NCBI RefSeq assembly: GCF_905404315.1
Contig: NC_066267.1
Location: 8,198,501-8,262,500, forward strand
Direction: 5' to 3'
Source: Leptidea sinapis
Taxonomy: Eukaryota; Arthropoda; Insecta; Lepidoptera; Pieridae
Length of the DNA stretch: 64,000 bases
Part shown: positions 10,690-22,264 of the stretch, piece after piece
How positions within the stretch are numbered: position 1 is the stretch's first letter
How the letters are laid out: each line of letters starts with the position of its first letter
The notes under the pieces: model-generated
The model's input: only the letters and a program-made list of their open reading frames with translations
Databases searched by the model: none
What the model was told of the DNA's origin: nothing
Made by a program: the position numbers and the translations under genes

Positions 10690-10748
10690 TAATCATTATT
10701 TTTTTTAAAGACATTGCTACATGAATAAAGTGAATTTGATTTGATGCG
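10690..10748 (+). mobile_element. LINE 3' terminus fragment
   Basis: Ends in CATGAATAAAGTGAATTTGA followed by TTTGATG. The same terminus occurs at 23978-24004. Confidence 0.45.
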
Positions 10749-11446
10749 ACCTTTTGCAACTGAGACACATCCGATCTTCCGGCAAAATAAGCATGCGAAT
10801 GTTGTGGTGTTGAAGGTGAATGTGTGCGACGTTGATCACTTGACGTCCGGTACGGTCGTTTGGCCTTTTTTTTATTAAAAAAAGCGAGACATATATTCAT
10901 TTTATCATCTTTCCTATCGTTATTTAGCTCGAGAACTGTCATTTTAAAATCCTTTGTAGATTCTTACATACATATTATGTTTGACAAATCATTTTAAGTG
11001 CATGTCTTACCAGTTGGTACACTCTATTATATTATTAACAGTACTAAACCTTTGGGAATAAGCTCGGTAGGGGATGCTTACAGACGAGCCCGATATATGA
11101 CGTTTCAGGGTCTTCAATACGTAAATGTATTTTCCTCCTCTCCAAAAAAAAATCGGAATAAGTCACATAGCACCGATGTGAGTACATTTTGGTCATTGTG
11201 AGTATTTTATTTATTATTTTGTGCACAGTGGACGCTAATGATGATACAAAAGTTTCAATGCTACCGTGCTCGTCATCACCGATGAAGCGAAGCATCACCC
11301 CGCGCCCCTGGTTCTGTCAAGCCGCGCACTACGAACGCAAATGTGGAGTGATGAAGGACCTGCGAATGGTCCGAAACTAGTAGGTACCGACGCCGATGCA
11401 TCGTGAGTAAAGCCCATTAAAATAATTAAAATAAAAGATAGTGGAT

Positions 11447-11525
11447 GAACAGACCAGGAGAACTTTGGGGGACGCTCGTGTCCAGCAGTGGACGTCTTCC
11501 GGCTGATATGAAGATGACGATGAAC
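11447..11525 (+). mobile_element. RTE LINE 3' end abutting exon A
   Basis: The plus frame reads EQTRRTLGDARVQQWTSSG then TGA (11504-11506), followed by a TGAAGATGACGATGAA tail typical of RTE ends. The tail stops about 5 bp short of the exon A donor (exon ends 11530), so it sits antisense at the very start of the intron. Confidence 0.8.
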
Positions 11526-11529
11526 AGAC

Positions 11530-11668
11530 CTGGAGGCTGAAGACTCGTGTGGGCTGAGTCGCTCGTTCTTGATGGCGGTGTGCGAGGGTTGGATCGCCGC
11601 CGCGTGCGCTTGAGCCGGCGACGCCGCATCGCGCGCGAACCGCCGCGCCGCCCCCCCTCCACCTTCAC
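11530..11668 (-). CDS. Exon A of an unidentified regulatory-type gene
   Basis: Internal exon of 139 bp. The acceptor is a T-rich tract ending gtcaccag, and the donor reads CCAG then gtctgt. Reading starts with 2 nt that finish a split codon, then 45 codons, then 2 nt left over (AG). The peptide is Gly/Ala/Arg-rich at its start (EGGGGAARRF) and then reads TAIKNERLSPHESSAS. IKNE fits the SUMO-acceptor pattern (hydrophobic-K-x-E), and SP occurs as a phospho-type motif; both are inferences. GC content is far above the surrounding AT-rich DNA, as expected for lepidopteran coding sequence. The leftover AG joins the first base of exon B to give an Arg codon with the frame open. The donor is a poor match to GTRAGT, and an RTE retrotransposon tail begins about 5 bp beyond it. 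The upstream exon was not found. The protein family is not identified; an ecdysone-pathway transcription factor such as E93/Mblk-1 is a guess only. Confidence 0.68.
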
Positions 11669-11699
11669 CTGGTGACAAACAAACAAACATTTTAGTACC

Positions 11700-12500
11700 A
11701 TGCAACTTCGAAAACATACAATAAGTTGTTACGTATGCGGAACGTCGAAAATATTATAAACTAAACGCTCAAACTAAACTATTGAAACGTGTGTAATACT
11801 TACTGTATTTTTACATTAGTTTTTTTCATTTTATTATTATTTTAGCTAACCAGACGTTTCGTGACCTTTTCAGAGCACGTTTTCAGGGGGACTGCGGTTG
11901 ACATGAGTCTAGATAGTATTTGTCAGTTATCATTATGAAGTTTAGCCCCATTTGTTGCCTTGGAGGTGGTATTTGCTGTAGACAGATAGATCGTTCTAGG
12001 CAAAATTTCACTGACACTGTCAGTACAAATGTAAAGTAAAAACGCAGTAATAATTACACGCATTTTAAAGTATTTGTATTTGTCATTTTAAGCTAGCGCC
12101 CTTAATAGTTACCATCATATAGATGATTTTAGGCAAAGTTTCACTGACGACAGTTTCAATGATTGGTGCATTCGTTTTGGAGATATCCCGGAATAAACAA
12201 AGAGACTGACAACTTTTGTATATAAAATCTAGTAAAATATAATATTGATATTATATATATATTTTTTGATTTTTAAAGATTAACTTCAATTTATATTAAA
12301 GTATATTGTAACGTGTGGACACTCCCCTCACACGTGGGGGCACGTCGTTGCACATCTTTACATAATATCAAATATAGTATTATTTATATTAAAGATAAGG
12401 CCGAAAGCTGACCGTTATTAGTTCATTTCATGATCTCATCTCTCATAATGTCGATTTTCTCATTCACGGCATTTCAAAATTGAAATACAATAATATTCTT
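11700..12500. other. Non-coding DNA with a direct repeat pair
   Basis: TAGGCAAARTTTCACTGAC occurs near 11997 and again near 12131, preceded by related ATAGATS sequence, so a ~130 bp direct repeat is likely. This part belongs to a dispersed lepidopteran repeat I cannot classify. Confidence 0.35.
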
Positions 12501-12516
12501 TAGCTTTGTGCCCAAC

Positions 12517-12558
12517 CTTATAACAATGAGTTCATAGTGCGGATAAGAACTCATTGTT
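12517..12558. repeat. Short perfect hairpin
   Basis: Arms TAACAATGAGTTC and GAACTCATTGTTA are separated by about 13 bp. No T-run or coding context; function unknown. Confidence 0.5.
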
Positions 12559-12723
12559 ACAATAGCTAGTTTTAGAAGTAGCTTGTCTGTTGATTCTAAC
12601 TACAATGTAACAGAAAAAGTATATATTTTGCTTGCGTTGATTGATTGATTGATTTAATCACTTTTATAACTAATTAATTATGTAATACTATCAAGTGAGC
12701 CCTAAGCTTGTTCAAGTTAAAAC

Positions 12724-13040
12724 TTTTTTTTTTAATGATAATAAGGGACGAGACGAGCAGGACGTTCAGCTGATGGTAATTGATACGCCATGCCCATTAC
12801 AATGCAGTGCCGCTTAGGATTCTCAAAAAACCCAAAAACTCTGAGCGGCACTACAATTGCGCTCGTCACCTTGAGACATAAGATGTTCAGCCTCATTTGC
12901 CCAGTAATTTCACTAGCTACGGCGCCCTTCAGACCGAAACACAGTAATGCTTACACATTACTGCTTCACGGCAGAAATAGGCGCCGTTGTGGTACCCATA
13001 ATCTAGCCGGCTTCTTGTGCAAAGGAGCCTCCCACTGGTG
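12724..13040 (-). mobile_element. Family S copy, near full length
   Basis: Complete from the GCCTCCCACTGG end to the T-run (poly-A on the minus strand). A good reference copy for this window. Confidence 0.85.
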
Positions 13041-14160
13041 AATATACATGAGAGATGTTGAGTTTACAGGGGTTTTTAAAATAGAAGAAAAGTAATGGGG
13101 TGGTAATAATGCTATGTCCACTAAGATCTCCATACAAAAGATCTCAACGCGCTCGCGGTGAGCTTTGACTAGCCAATATTGTAACGTTAAAAAAAATTTA
13201 CATTTACTGATTTTGACATGTAATAACAATAAGTTTTACATTAAGTGATAAATTTGAGTAGCGTTTAAAATTTCAATGAATCTTATGCCAAGGAAATTTA
13301 TAAGAAGTAAATTTCATACCTCGGGGGCATTAACATCATTAATGATACGTTGATATTGGACTTCAAGAACGGAGAAGATTAGCACAGACCTAAAAGGCAG
13401 TAGTAGCCTTTTACGAATCTCACAGTCCAAAGCGGTGGTTCTTTTATCCTTTGTAATTTAATAAAAAAAATCATTTATTAACTCAGAGAAATACAATTTC
13501 AAGTTAGTCTTAAGGGACCCTGTACTAGGTGTGGACCCGTATAACTGCGTGCCCCGCTCATCTACCAAGACTAGAAAATAAACAGATTGGGAATAAATTA
13601 AAATTATATTATGTATAAGTATGTGTGTGTATCAACATAATTATACGATGTACTGATTTTTAAGTTTAGTCTTAGTTCAACGACAATAGAGTTTTAGTTG
13701 GAACACTTTTTTTTCAGTTTTTGGAAGTTTGTAAATATTAATTTTACATACCACAAACGTGAAAAATATTACAATAGCTGGAATCGAAACGCTTTTCCGT
13801 CTCTCAATAGGGAGACACGTATACCAATTTACAAACGGACTCATCAGACTGCGGAGTACTGCAACTCAAACCACACAGTTGAAAATGTCGGCGATCGCGA
13901 AGCCTTCACATTGACACTGGATCGGTTGAACTGGCGCAAAAATGTCACGTCGCAATCACTCGACCCGAGTACGGCAAAAAGCGGCAACCGGTTGTAGCAT
14001 CCAGACTTGTGAACTTCATACACTTTTGTTGCAATGAATAATGTATCGAACAATCTTACAGGATTGAATTCATTCGGTTTTGAAATAATATAACAGTAGT
14101 TTAGTACGTTTAATGGCATCTTACTAACGTCAGGTTTATTTGAAGCTTTACAGCTGATGC
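13041..14160. other. Non-coding DNA
   Basis: Frames at 13698-13997 and 13844-14119 overlap on opposite strands without splice or composition support. 13840-13990 is moderately GC-rich but unrecognised. Confidence 0.4.
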
Positions 14161-14217
14161 TAAGGATATTTTTTTTATGTTAATTGATTACAGCTGCCCA
14201 CATTCTACTGGAATTAC

Positions 14218-14515
14218 GTTTTTTTTATGGAATAGGAGGACAAACGAGCGTACCTGCGTTAAACCTGGTGTTAAGTGATCACCGCCGCACACATTCTCTT
14301 GCAACACCAGAGGAATCACAAGAGCGTTGCCGGCCTTTAAGGAAGATGTACGCGTTTTTTTTGACGGTACCCATGTCGTATCGTCCCGGAAATACCGCAC
14401 AAGGAAGCTCATCCACAGCTTCCTAGTACGAGGAAGAAAGCTCCTTGATAACCGCACTGTGGAGGACCGCCACACATCCAGATGGTGGGGATGATATCCT
14501 AACTTGTGGCGTGTC
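14218..14515 (-). pseudogene. C-terminal fragment and 3' UTR of a jockey/CR1-type LINE
   Basis: The minus strand reads HKLGYHPHHLDVWRSSTVRL, then SRSFLPRTRKLW, the diagnostic C-terminus of this LINE's ORF2. A frameshift changes the frame before the usual FKK segment. The 3' UTR follows and ends ATAAAAAAAAC. The copy is 5'-truncated, as expected from target-primed reverse transcription. Copies at 21490-21908, 44222-44372, 63408-63552, 17575-17708, 30148-30240 and 1-352 cover different lengths of the same tail. Confidence 0.85.
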
Positions 14516-14521
14516 GTGCAA

Positions 14522-14592
14522 AGGTGGAAAAAGGTGTGCGCACTTTTTTGAAGGTACAAGGATCGTACAAGGAAGCGCATTAGTTTGGTTGT
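14522..14592 (-). mobile_element. Second partial LINE tail in tandem
   Basis: AAGGTGTGCGCACTTTTTTG followed by GTACAAGGAAGCGCATT repeats part of the adjacent LINE tail in the same orientation, with a gap inside. It is either an independent insertion or a local duplication. Confidence 0.5.
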
Positions 14593-14879
14593 ACGTATAT
14601 TGAGTGCATCTCTTGCTAGCGGAACATAGCAGTTCTGATTGAGACTACTCGATAAACAATTCATATTTCATCTACGTTAGTATAAAAAAGATAACAATCG
14701 TGTCTGTACACGTCTGAGGATTGAGATATTTTATTTCTAAAGATTGTCAGACCATTCATTTCATCAGTAATTTTCAAGTTGTCCCGCTCTCAAATAGAGG
14801 TAACTATGGTTAACCTATGGTTTCGTTGATTGCAAGTTTTATATGTATATTGGACACATATATTGGACTTTTTAGTGTA

Positions 14880-15134
14880 GAGTAGGACGTTTAGTTGATG
14901 GTAATTGATACGCCCTGCCTTTACAATGCAGTGCCGCTTAGGATTCTTGAAAAACCCAAAAATACTGAGCGACACTACAATTGCGCTCGTCACCTTTAGA
15001 CATTATGTTAAGTCTCATTTCCTCAGTAATATCAGACCGAAACACAATAATGCTTACACATTACTGCTTCACAGCCAAAAAGGCGCCGTTGGGGTACCAC
15101 CCATAATTTGTTGCCAAAAGCCGGCGTCCTGTTA
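14880..15134 (-). mobile_element. Family S copy, diverged
   Basis: Both ends are recognisable, but the poly-A tail is missing and small deletions occur in the TAGTGAAATTACTGGGC region. Confidence 0.75.
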
Positions 15135-15662
15135 GACTATTAGAAATTCGTTTTTAAACTAAATCTAAATTAACAAATTTTACTGGGAACTAAGTTTTAT
15201 GACAATAATAACTGTTTTCAGATGAATTGTAAGTAAAATATTTTTATTGAATAAGTTAATTAATAATAAATAAAAAGAGAAATTCCTTGAGCTATTTTTC
15301 CCTCTCACCAGGTCCACAAGTACACCGAAGCGTTAGATTTCCGCAATGTTGTATTGTAGGTCACTACTTACTATGATAAATTTTACTCACGTAAATTTAA
15401 TGAAATAATTTAATGTTTTGAGTAGCCCTGACAGTTGGCGTGACTTGCGCGGCATCCAAACACTCAAGATAGCGATCGGGCGGTCGGTTTGATGTCGCGG
15501 ACGAAACTTGGATTACTTTCCAACTATCTGGTCTTACGATCTTGTGGCTGCGAGCGGCTACGTCAATGCGTAAATGAATTAACGAGACACGAAAATAGTT
15601 TGGTGTACTAATCAAAAGCTAGCTCACAGTCGAAACTTTGAGTTGGCTAATAGTTTGATCAA
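15135..15662. other. Non-coding DNA
   Basis: 15410-15560 is relatively GC-rich with a 72-codon minus frame (15397-15615). No motif, splice signal or family recognised. Confidence 0.35.
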
Positions 15663-15905
15663 ATAAGAATTTTTGATAGAAATTAGATGCGGGACTCGAG
15701 GGGTCCCTCTGAGCCCTCTCACCAACTGAACCAACCGAGTGTTCAACTCTCAGATTGTGGTTTCATCTACAGGATCCAATTTACAGTCGATAACCTGCTC
15801 AACTCCAATATATTTAAGGAGATTGACTTCAGATGTCGCTCTTGAAATTCTTAACAGTTTGTTATTTTTAAGTGATATCCCTCATCTCTGCGATTAATTG
15901 TTGAG
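15663..15905 (-). repeat. Dispersed repeat with a 3' tRNA-like segment (family T), copy 1
   Basis: On the minus strand: TTGAGCAGGTTATCGACTGT, then CCTGTAGATGAAACCACAAT, then GAGAGTTGAACA, then a decayed tRNA-like part ending CCTCGAGTCCCGCATC and an A-rich tail. It matches 37460-37700. Confidence 0.6.
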
Positions 15906-16741
15906 TAAGTTGGGAAATCACTATATCAAACGACTAGTTTGATTAGATAGAAATTTAAGTCTTTTAGGTAGTACTATTGGTTGAACTACATAATCGAGAA
16001 GTCGTAATTTCCATTAATGGCTGCCTGTTATAATTATTTGTAACACATTGTTTTATGTAACATATTTGTTATAAAGTTTCAAGAGGGGGTACGTGAGTTA
16101 TGAAACCCGAATTAGCGGCATGTGATTGTGAAATAAATGACTCCGTTGGTACCCATCCTGTTTAGTATTTATCTTGCCCCAGGTTAGGTATAGATTGGGG
16201 CAAGTTAGAGAGGTCAAACTTACTTAAATACATATTAACATTCGTTACTCGCACATCACATAAATGTTTGTATCAACTTGGTTTCTACCCGAGACCCTTA
16301 CCTTAGAGGTAAGGGAATATGTATCCATAATGATATGAGGCTGTCAAATTAAAGCCTAAAAAAATATCTAAACTTTCTTGATTATCAGTAACATCTATCT
16401 CGGCTGATAACTCTCGTTACGAAACCGCCAACTTGTTAACATAAAGCAGGCACTCAACTTAAATCATTTATGTTGACGTGTGAAACTGCTTAAAAAAATA
16501 TAATGGAGTATTTAGCACGGCTTGCTTATAATAAAAGTGACAACTTTATGATAACTTTTTGTTGAGTTATTAAGACTTTCGCACGCAGTTACACATTCTG
16601 ACCTACTAATAATAAGAATAGCATATACATTCTTTCCACAACGATGAAATATGCAGATCGGCCCATAGTATATGATACATACCTTTTGTTTTTCACAAAC
16701 ACTATAGGTATATCAAGTGGTTTCTACTATAGTAACCAGTT
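15906..16741. other. Non-coding DNA
   Basis: Contains a 9 bp hairpin with arms CTTGCCCCA and TGGGGCAAG near 16172-16205, similar to the motif in the tRNA-SINE body. Otherwise unremarkable. Confidence 0.4.
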
Positions 16742-17034
16742 ACCAGTGGGAGGCTCCTTTGCACAGGATGCCAGCTAGATTATGGGTACCACAACGGCGC
16801 CTATTTCTGTCGTGAAGCAGTAATGTGTAAGCATTACTGTGTTTCGGTCTGAAGGGCGCTGTAGTTAGTGAAATTACTGGGAAAATGGGACTTGACATCT
16901 TACGTCTCAAGGTGACGATCGCAGTTTGTGTTTTTCATGAAACCTAAGCGGCGCTGCATTTTAATGGACAGGGCGTATCAAATACCATCAACTGAACGTC
17001 CGGCTCGTCTTGTCCCTTAATTTCATAAAAAAAA
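16742..17034 (+). mobile_element. Family S copy
   Basis: Starts CCAGTGGGAGGCTCCTTTGC and ends TTTCATAAAAAAAA. The internal hairpin arm region carries a deletion (the CGCTCAG arm is lost). Confidence 0.8.
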
Positions 17035-17574
17035 CGAAAATTGATTATCAAATAGTTACTTTTGTATCACATACGAATTCATTCAAATAATATTGCAAAC
17101 CAGAATATCTTTATTGAAATAGAGATATTATGGTAAAAAATAATATTGCAAAACAAAATATCTTTACTGAAATAATTTATACATTTCCATAATACCAGCC
17201 TACGTTCAAAGACCTCATAATGTTGGTGCATTATGAGAGAATTATTTCGAATTGACGCTTTTTGTGTAGTCGGTATATTTATACCAGTTGTTATAATAAT
17301 AACGTCAAATGACCGCATTGTATGCATACGACGTTGGTGTGGAAATGGTTCTATCTGGGATGTATCAATGTATTAACATCTGTATCAGGCCATTGTTGCA
17401 TAAAAGATGGTTGTAGGATTGCGTAATGTGCACGCGGACCACAGGAGTCGAATCTGTTATAAATAGTCGGAAAAAAGACAACATTTAATATAGCAATTAT
17501 TTACAACAGAAAAATGTTTCTAAAATTAAATTTACAATACATATGATTATATGTAATGTGTGTGGAATTAGCTG
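17035..17574. other. AT-rich non-coding DNA
   Basis: Includes a short near-duplicate (AATATTGCAAACCAGAATAT near 17090 and AATATTGCAAAACAAAATAT near 17142, each followed by CTTTATTGAAAT-like sequence), about 52 bp apart. Confidence 0.4.
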
Positions 17575-17708
17575 CCTTCAAAAAAAGCGCCTACACCTTC
17601 CTTAAAGGCTGGCAACGCACCTGTGATTCCTCTGTTGATGCAAGGGAATGTGGTTGGTAGTGATCACTTCACTAGGTAACCCGTACGATCTTTTGTCCTC
17701 CTTTTCCA
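17575..17708 (+). mobile_element. Jockey/CR1-type LINE 3' tail
   Basis: Carries the AAAAAAAGCGCCTACACCTT and GTGATTCCTCTGTTG landmarks and ends CCTTTTCCATTAAAAA. Confidence 0.7.
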
Positions 17709-18082
17709 TTAAAAACTACATAGACTTCCATGGTACACTTGTATCAAGAACAATGGTAGAATTTCCTCGGTGATCCATTGGTCATTCAATTTTAAAGTTT
17801 AGTAATTGCGCTGGTTCCCTCATGGTGACGGGCTAGTAATGCATTGTTAGCATTTCAAAGTATCTACAAAATATAGAAAAAACTTAAATCTAAATACGAC
17901 GTAGCGGATTATTAAATCGCAAATAAACTTTCTGCATGTATTAAAAAAACTGACCGCAATAGATGATCGCGACCATCAAAAATAATATGTTCCAAATTAG
18001 TAAATGATTATCGCTTTTACTGTTGTTAGTGGGAGTTATAGTCATAGAAAGATTTCTAGCTAAGTAATATTCTTAAATATAC

Positions 18083-18240
18083 AAATGTGAGTTTTCTTGA
18101 GTGATAATTCCGCTAAGATTTGCCTTTAACCGGTCTCGTGCCAGAATTCAGCAAGTGAACATCTCTTGGGGATGTCTCGAGTAGATTCAAAACACATATC
18201 CAAATCTTAGCGGAATTTAAACTTAAGAAAACTCACATTT
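18083..18240. mobile_element. 158 bp MITE with two-part TIRs
   Basis: The outer arms AAATGTGAGTTTTCTT (18083-18098) and their exact complement (18225-18240) flank an inner perfect 13 bp pair, CCGCTAAGATTTG (18110-18122) and its complement (18201-18213). The centre has the GTGAACATCTCTTGGGGATG region related to 46060-46215 and 57808-57896. No target duplication was resolved. Confidence 0.7.
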
Positions 18241-18249
18241 ACACAATTA

Positions 18250-20410
18250 TGGATTTCCGTAAAATAGCGCCTAATTCAAGAAATGTTTTAGAATTACAAA
18301 ATTTGTTATAAATGGGTCATGTTTATGGAAATCTCCATAACTTATTCGTATTTGAATGGATGTAGGTGGACCCGCCAGCTGTTACCATGGTATTTTTCTT
18401 CTGTTTGGAAAGCCTTTGGGGCCTTTATTAATTTAAAAGTATACTAACATAATTTGTAATTAGAAAAATCAAATTAAATTATAGAACAAAGTAGTATTCA
18501 ATTGTTTATAACTTCATCAAAGATTATAGAGTCAACTGCCGATTTCATAACATCGATTGAAAATTCGGCGTTTATCGATCCACACGGCAATCAGTGGGGC
18601 GAGCGCTCCAAATTGTCAAGATCAACGATGAGTGATGGCTTCCGGTGACGAAGTGGAAGGCTTCGACGGCCATCTCGGGAGGAAATCGACGCCGTTATAC
18701 CATTTGCACTTGATTATACCCAGTGTATGTTGAGATTTAACGGCAATTACAGATGTAACAATGTAATCTATATTTTTATGAAAATTTAAATTGACTTGTC
18801 TGTTTGTATTACTGTCACTATTAACACTGCACTTACACTATAAAAAGAAACTACCTGACCAAACCTTAACTCAAAATCAAATAATTTTTCTTCAGAGAGC
18901 CTTAAGCTAAGCCTATTTACACATTACATTTAGTTTACTGAATTTATAATATACTCGGAAAATAAGAGTTGGTGAGAAGTGAAACAAGAAACGTGTGGTC
19001 GGATTCTGATAGTATTTTTACTGACTCACATTAAAGGGTGTAACGAGTGTTATGATAATATACATATATAGAGTGTATATTTCAAAAAATTTGTTAGGTT
19101 TCCAGAAAACAAAAATTGTGAGCAAATTCTGATTAATGACACTACTGCCGTATTAAGATAAAATTCAAAATTTCTGGTTTATTCAAAACTTTTTTTCTAG
19201 ATTTTATTAACATATCGTAAGCCGTGATCGTCGTGTTAATAAATATAAGGTTAGTAGTTAGTACAGAAAATAACAAAATGGCGATGCTTATCATTATTTC
19301 TCACTCACCCCCTATTGCTATCTATATATACGTGGCAGAACTGTTACAGTAATATTAGCAACATATCAAAAAATATTGTACAAAATAGTCACTGCTTAAA
19401 ATAATGTATATTAATTATAAATTTAAAAATATGCAGTTGGATGTTTAAAATATTTAGCGAATTTCGTTTCTAAAATCAGACATTAAACCCGCTTCTTGAG
19501 CCTAAATTTTTAAACAGTAAATTGAACTAATATTTGTATACCTACAGATGTGCTCCTTCATAGATGATTTTTCGCATAATTTTTCCAAATAAGTAATTAT
19601 TACAAGTAGAAGCTGCCAACTGAATATCTCTTCTCTATTTAGGTACTAGGCTTATATATTTGACGACATATTATAACAGATTATTTAATTTGTGTAGATA
19701 ATATTAATTTTACAACAAAAAGACACTTTGAATGTTCTCTAGCTACCAGATTACAAGACGAGTATGCGAAAGCTCCATCTAGCAAGATTAAAAGTAAAAC
19801 TTATGTGATCCTCATCGTTTTATGTCAAATATTTATTCAACATAATAAAATAACCCATAAGTAAGCCTGGATTGTAATTACATTTTCATCTCATAAAGTA
19901 GCTTAAGATGAGTCATTTTTGTCTTTTAGTTTCTCCTACTAACGTCAAAACGATAACTGCTTTGTACTCGTAGAAACACGTTTTGCATAATGAAGTGAAC
20001 ACGCAATAGGGTCTCAATTAACCTCCAGCAAAGCAAAGCACGGTTAGGTGCCGAGTCAACATTGTTTGGGCACGACCGCGCTTGGTTTGACACCTGTGCT
20101 GATGCGCAAGTCATAAGCGTACGCGATCAGTGAACAGTTAAAACAAAAGTTTTCTACAGTTTGACATCTAGGAGACTTTTATGCAAAAATAAGAACTATG
20201 AATGACCAAAGGCCGTTCACAGATTTATTCTGAGCCTAGTAAAACCTATACTGATATCAATAATTGTCGGTCAATAATTAAATGATCAAGCAAGTTCATC
20301 CCACAAATTCAAGCAATTCTATCATATAACATGACATATGATAATATTTACCGCACTTTCTTCTATGTATGCAATGTTCTCTACCATTACCTCCTATTAC
20401 TGTGACTTTG
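18250..20410. other. Non-coding DNA, about 2.2 kb
   Basis: Mostly AT-rich without recognised elements. 18540-18700 is a GC-richer patch with no ORF, which could be regulatory. The minus ORF at 19926-20114 looks like chance. Confidence 0.4.
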
Positions 20411-20415
20411 GAAAC

Positions 20416-20450
20416 TATTTATTTATTTATTTATTTATTTATTTATTAAT

Positions 20451-20501
<51 letters not shown>

Positions 20502-20502
20502 T
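20416..20502. repeat. ATTT tetranucleotide microsatellite
   Basis: About 21 ATTT units over 87 bp with one interruption (TTAAT) near 20447. The apparent FIYLFIYL peptide is only its translation. Confidence 0.97.
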
Positions 20503-20504
20503 AC

Positions 20505-21268
20505 TTTAATAAAACGGCGTAAGCCAATTACAATATTAAAGTAAGAATTAATTACAAACTAGACATATCACACAAATAATAGCTAATAAATACAAAGTTT
20601 ACTGTAAATAACTAACTATAAAACAATGGAATCAAAAAAGTTTGTTAAACTGAAAAAATATTCGGGAGGGGAATTTCTTTGTGTGAAATTTAATGCGACT
20701 AAGCTGTTACGCACGGTTATGAAACGCTATTTGGTAAATTTGGTACGAATCGACAACAAGAACGGTCAAATTAATTAATTTAATTGATAAGCTATCAGCT
20801 AGTTACAAACACTGTTTATAGAATTACATAGTAAATAAAACAATATATATGTAGAAGGCTACATAAAAATTGCCAATTCTTTTTGCCAACATTTTCGAAA
20901 GAATAGCTGATCCATGTTGTTTTATACTAATAGATCTCAACAACTTTACGATCAGGTCGCAGAGACTCCAATATAATTTACTATTCAGGTTATTCAAAAA
21001 ACTCTTATACCACACTACAAGTTCAAGCCATGTGTCATATGGTAGGGTCAGCAGCATCGTCAAACAAGGTACCGTTTGCATCGTCACCTGACCCCAAACC
21101 CGCTGTGTATGTCAGTCCTCCAACAATTACATATACGTGATCATTTTATCAATAGCCTTTCGATGCCGAATTCAAGCCTTATATTTATTGTATGCATAGA
21201 GAACTGTAAGATGAGAAGAGAGGCATCGTAGGTTTTGTGTTTTTAGTATGACTTCAAACAAGTGTCTT
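20505..21268. other. Non-coding DNA
   Basis: Overlapping opposite-strand ORFs (20824-21091) lack any motif. No repeat recognised. Confidence 0.4.
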
Positions 21269-21465
21269 AGGGTGAGATCGGAAAAGCGTACTTAAACTTT
21301 GCTAACGTAAAACTTAGCTGAGTGCAAGGCTAAGCATAATCTTTGATTTCGTTTTTTTTTAATTATTTTTCTGCTGAAATTATGCTGCGCTTAAGCTAAG
21401 ACAGCCCAACGCAAGAGTTAAGTTTGCATTATATCACTTTCAGCTAAGTTTTACGTAAATAAAGT
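21269..21465. mobile_element. Probable MITE
   Basis: A perfect 16 bp inverted pair, CGTAAAACTTAGCTGA at 21306-21321 and its complement at 21440-21455, with further weak pairing outwards. The interior is non-coding. Confidence 0.5.
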
Positions 21466-21489
21466 CCAGCAACGCAGTGCTCTGTGAAT

Positions 21490-21908
21490 GGCTGAATCAC
21501 TTGGCGTTGGGTAGAGACGTCGCTTCATTGTGTGTCTTCTACCGCATTTATCACGGGGAGTGTTCCGATGAGCTGTCACCCGATTCCTGCCGCCGAACTT
21601 CACCCTCGCACGACACGCCCTAAATTAGGGTATCATCCCCACCATCTGGATGTGTGGCGGTCCTCCACTGTGCGCTTTTCAAGGAGCTTTCTTGCACGTA
21701 CTAAAAAGCTGTGCAATGAATTTCCTTGTGCGGTGCGGTGTTTCCGGGACGATACGACATGGGTACCTTAAAAAAAAGCGCGTACACCTTCCTTAAGGCC
21801 GGCAACGCTCCTGTGATTCCTCTGGTGTTGCAAGAGAATGTGGGCGGCGGTTATCACTTAACACCAAGTGACCCGTATGGTCGTGTGTCCTCCTTTTCCA
21901 TAAAAAAG
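21490..21908 (+). pseudogene. Jockey/CR1-type LINE C-terminus and 3' UTR
   Basis: Longest copy of this tail in the window. The plus strand reads RPKLGYHPHHLDVWRSSTVR then FSRSFLARTKKL, with frameshifts before (in the FYRIYHGEC region) and after (GRYDMGTLKKSAYTFLKAGN lies in another frame). The UTR ends CCTCCTTTTCCATAAAAAA. A family S fragment follows directly. Confidence 0.85.
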
Positions 21909-21919
21909 AAAAGCTTGTA

Positions 21920-22010
21920 ACAATAATGCTTGCACATTACTCCTTGGCGGCAGAAAAAGGCGCCGTTGTAATTCCTACCCGGCATGTTGCGCTAAGAAGC
22001 CTCCTGAACC
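21920..22010 (-). mobile_element. Family S fragment
   Basis: Only the GGAGGCTCC-proximal ~90 bp, with CAATAATGCTTGCACATTAC and AAAAGGCGCCGTTGT. It is joined to the LINE tail. Confidence 0.6.
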
Positions 22011-22136
22011 CGACTTATTAACATAATATGGGTGTATTTAAGAATAATAACTTCTTTAAAATATTCTAGTTAGTTAAATATATTTTTCCAACACCATTTC
22101 TTTGTATGAACGTCGCGAAATTTAACTTTAATATAC

Positions 22137-22262
22137 TATAATGGGTAGGGCACATATCTCAACAGATGGCCGTTGGGGCACTAAAGTCCTCGAATGGCGA
22201 CCACATACCGGAAGACGCAGTGTTGGTAGGACAACAGATAGATTGTCGTGGAGATCTTTGTG
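22137..22262 (+). pseudogene. RTE reverse transcriptase C-terminal fragment
   Basis: The frame starting at 22140 reads MGRAHISTDGRWGTKVLEWR then PHTGRRSVGRTTDRLSWRSL and a stop. This is the GHIAR-TDGRW-LEWRPRTG-RRSVGRP block that precedes the EAFVQ end in the RTE copies at 11447 and 30767. The Trp-Asp-Asp part is deleted, bringing WRSL forward. Confidence 0.75.
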
Positions 22263-22264
22263 AC

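Noticed and set aside
11295..11717. 140-aa minus ORF as a single gene
   Set aside because: It runs through exon A, then the intron and the antisense RTE tail; only 11530-11668 has exon character.
16172..16205. Rho-independent terminator
   Set aside because: Hairpin has no U-run and the genome is eukaryotic.
20338..20544. 68-aa ORF with FIYLFIYL repeats
   Set aside because: Pure translation of the ATTT microsatellite.
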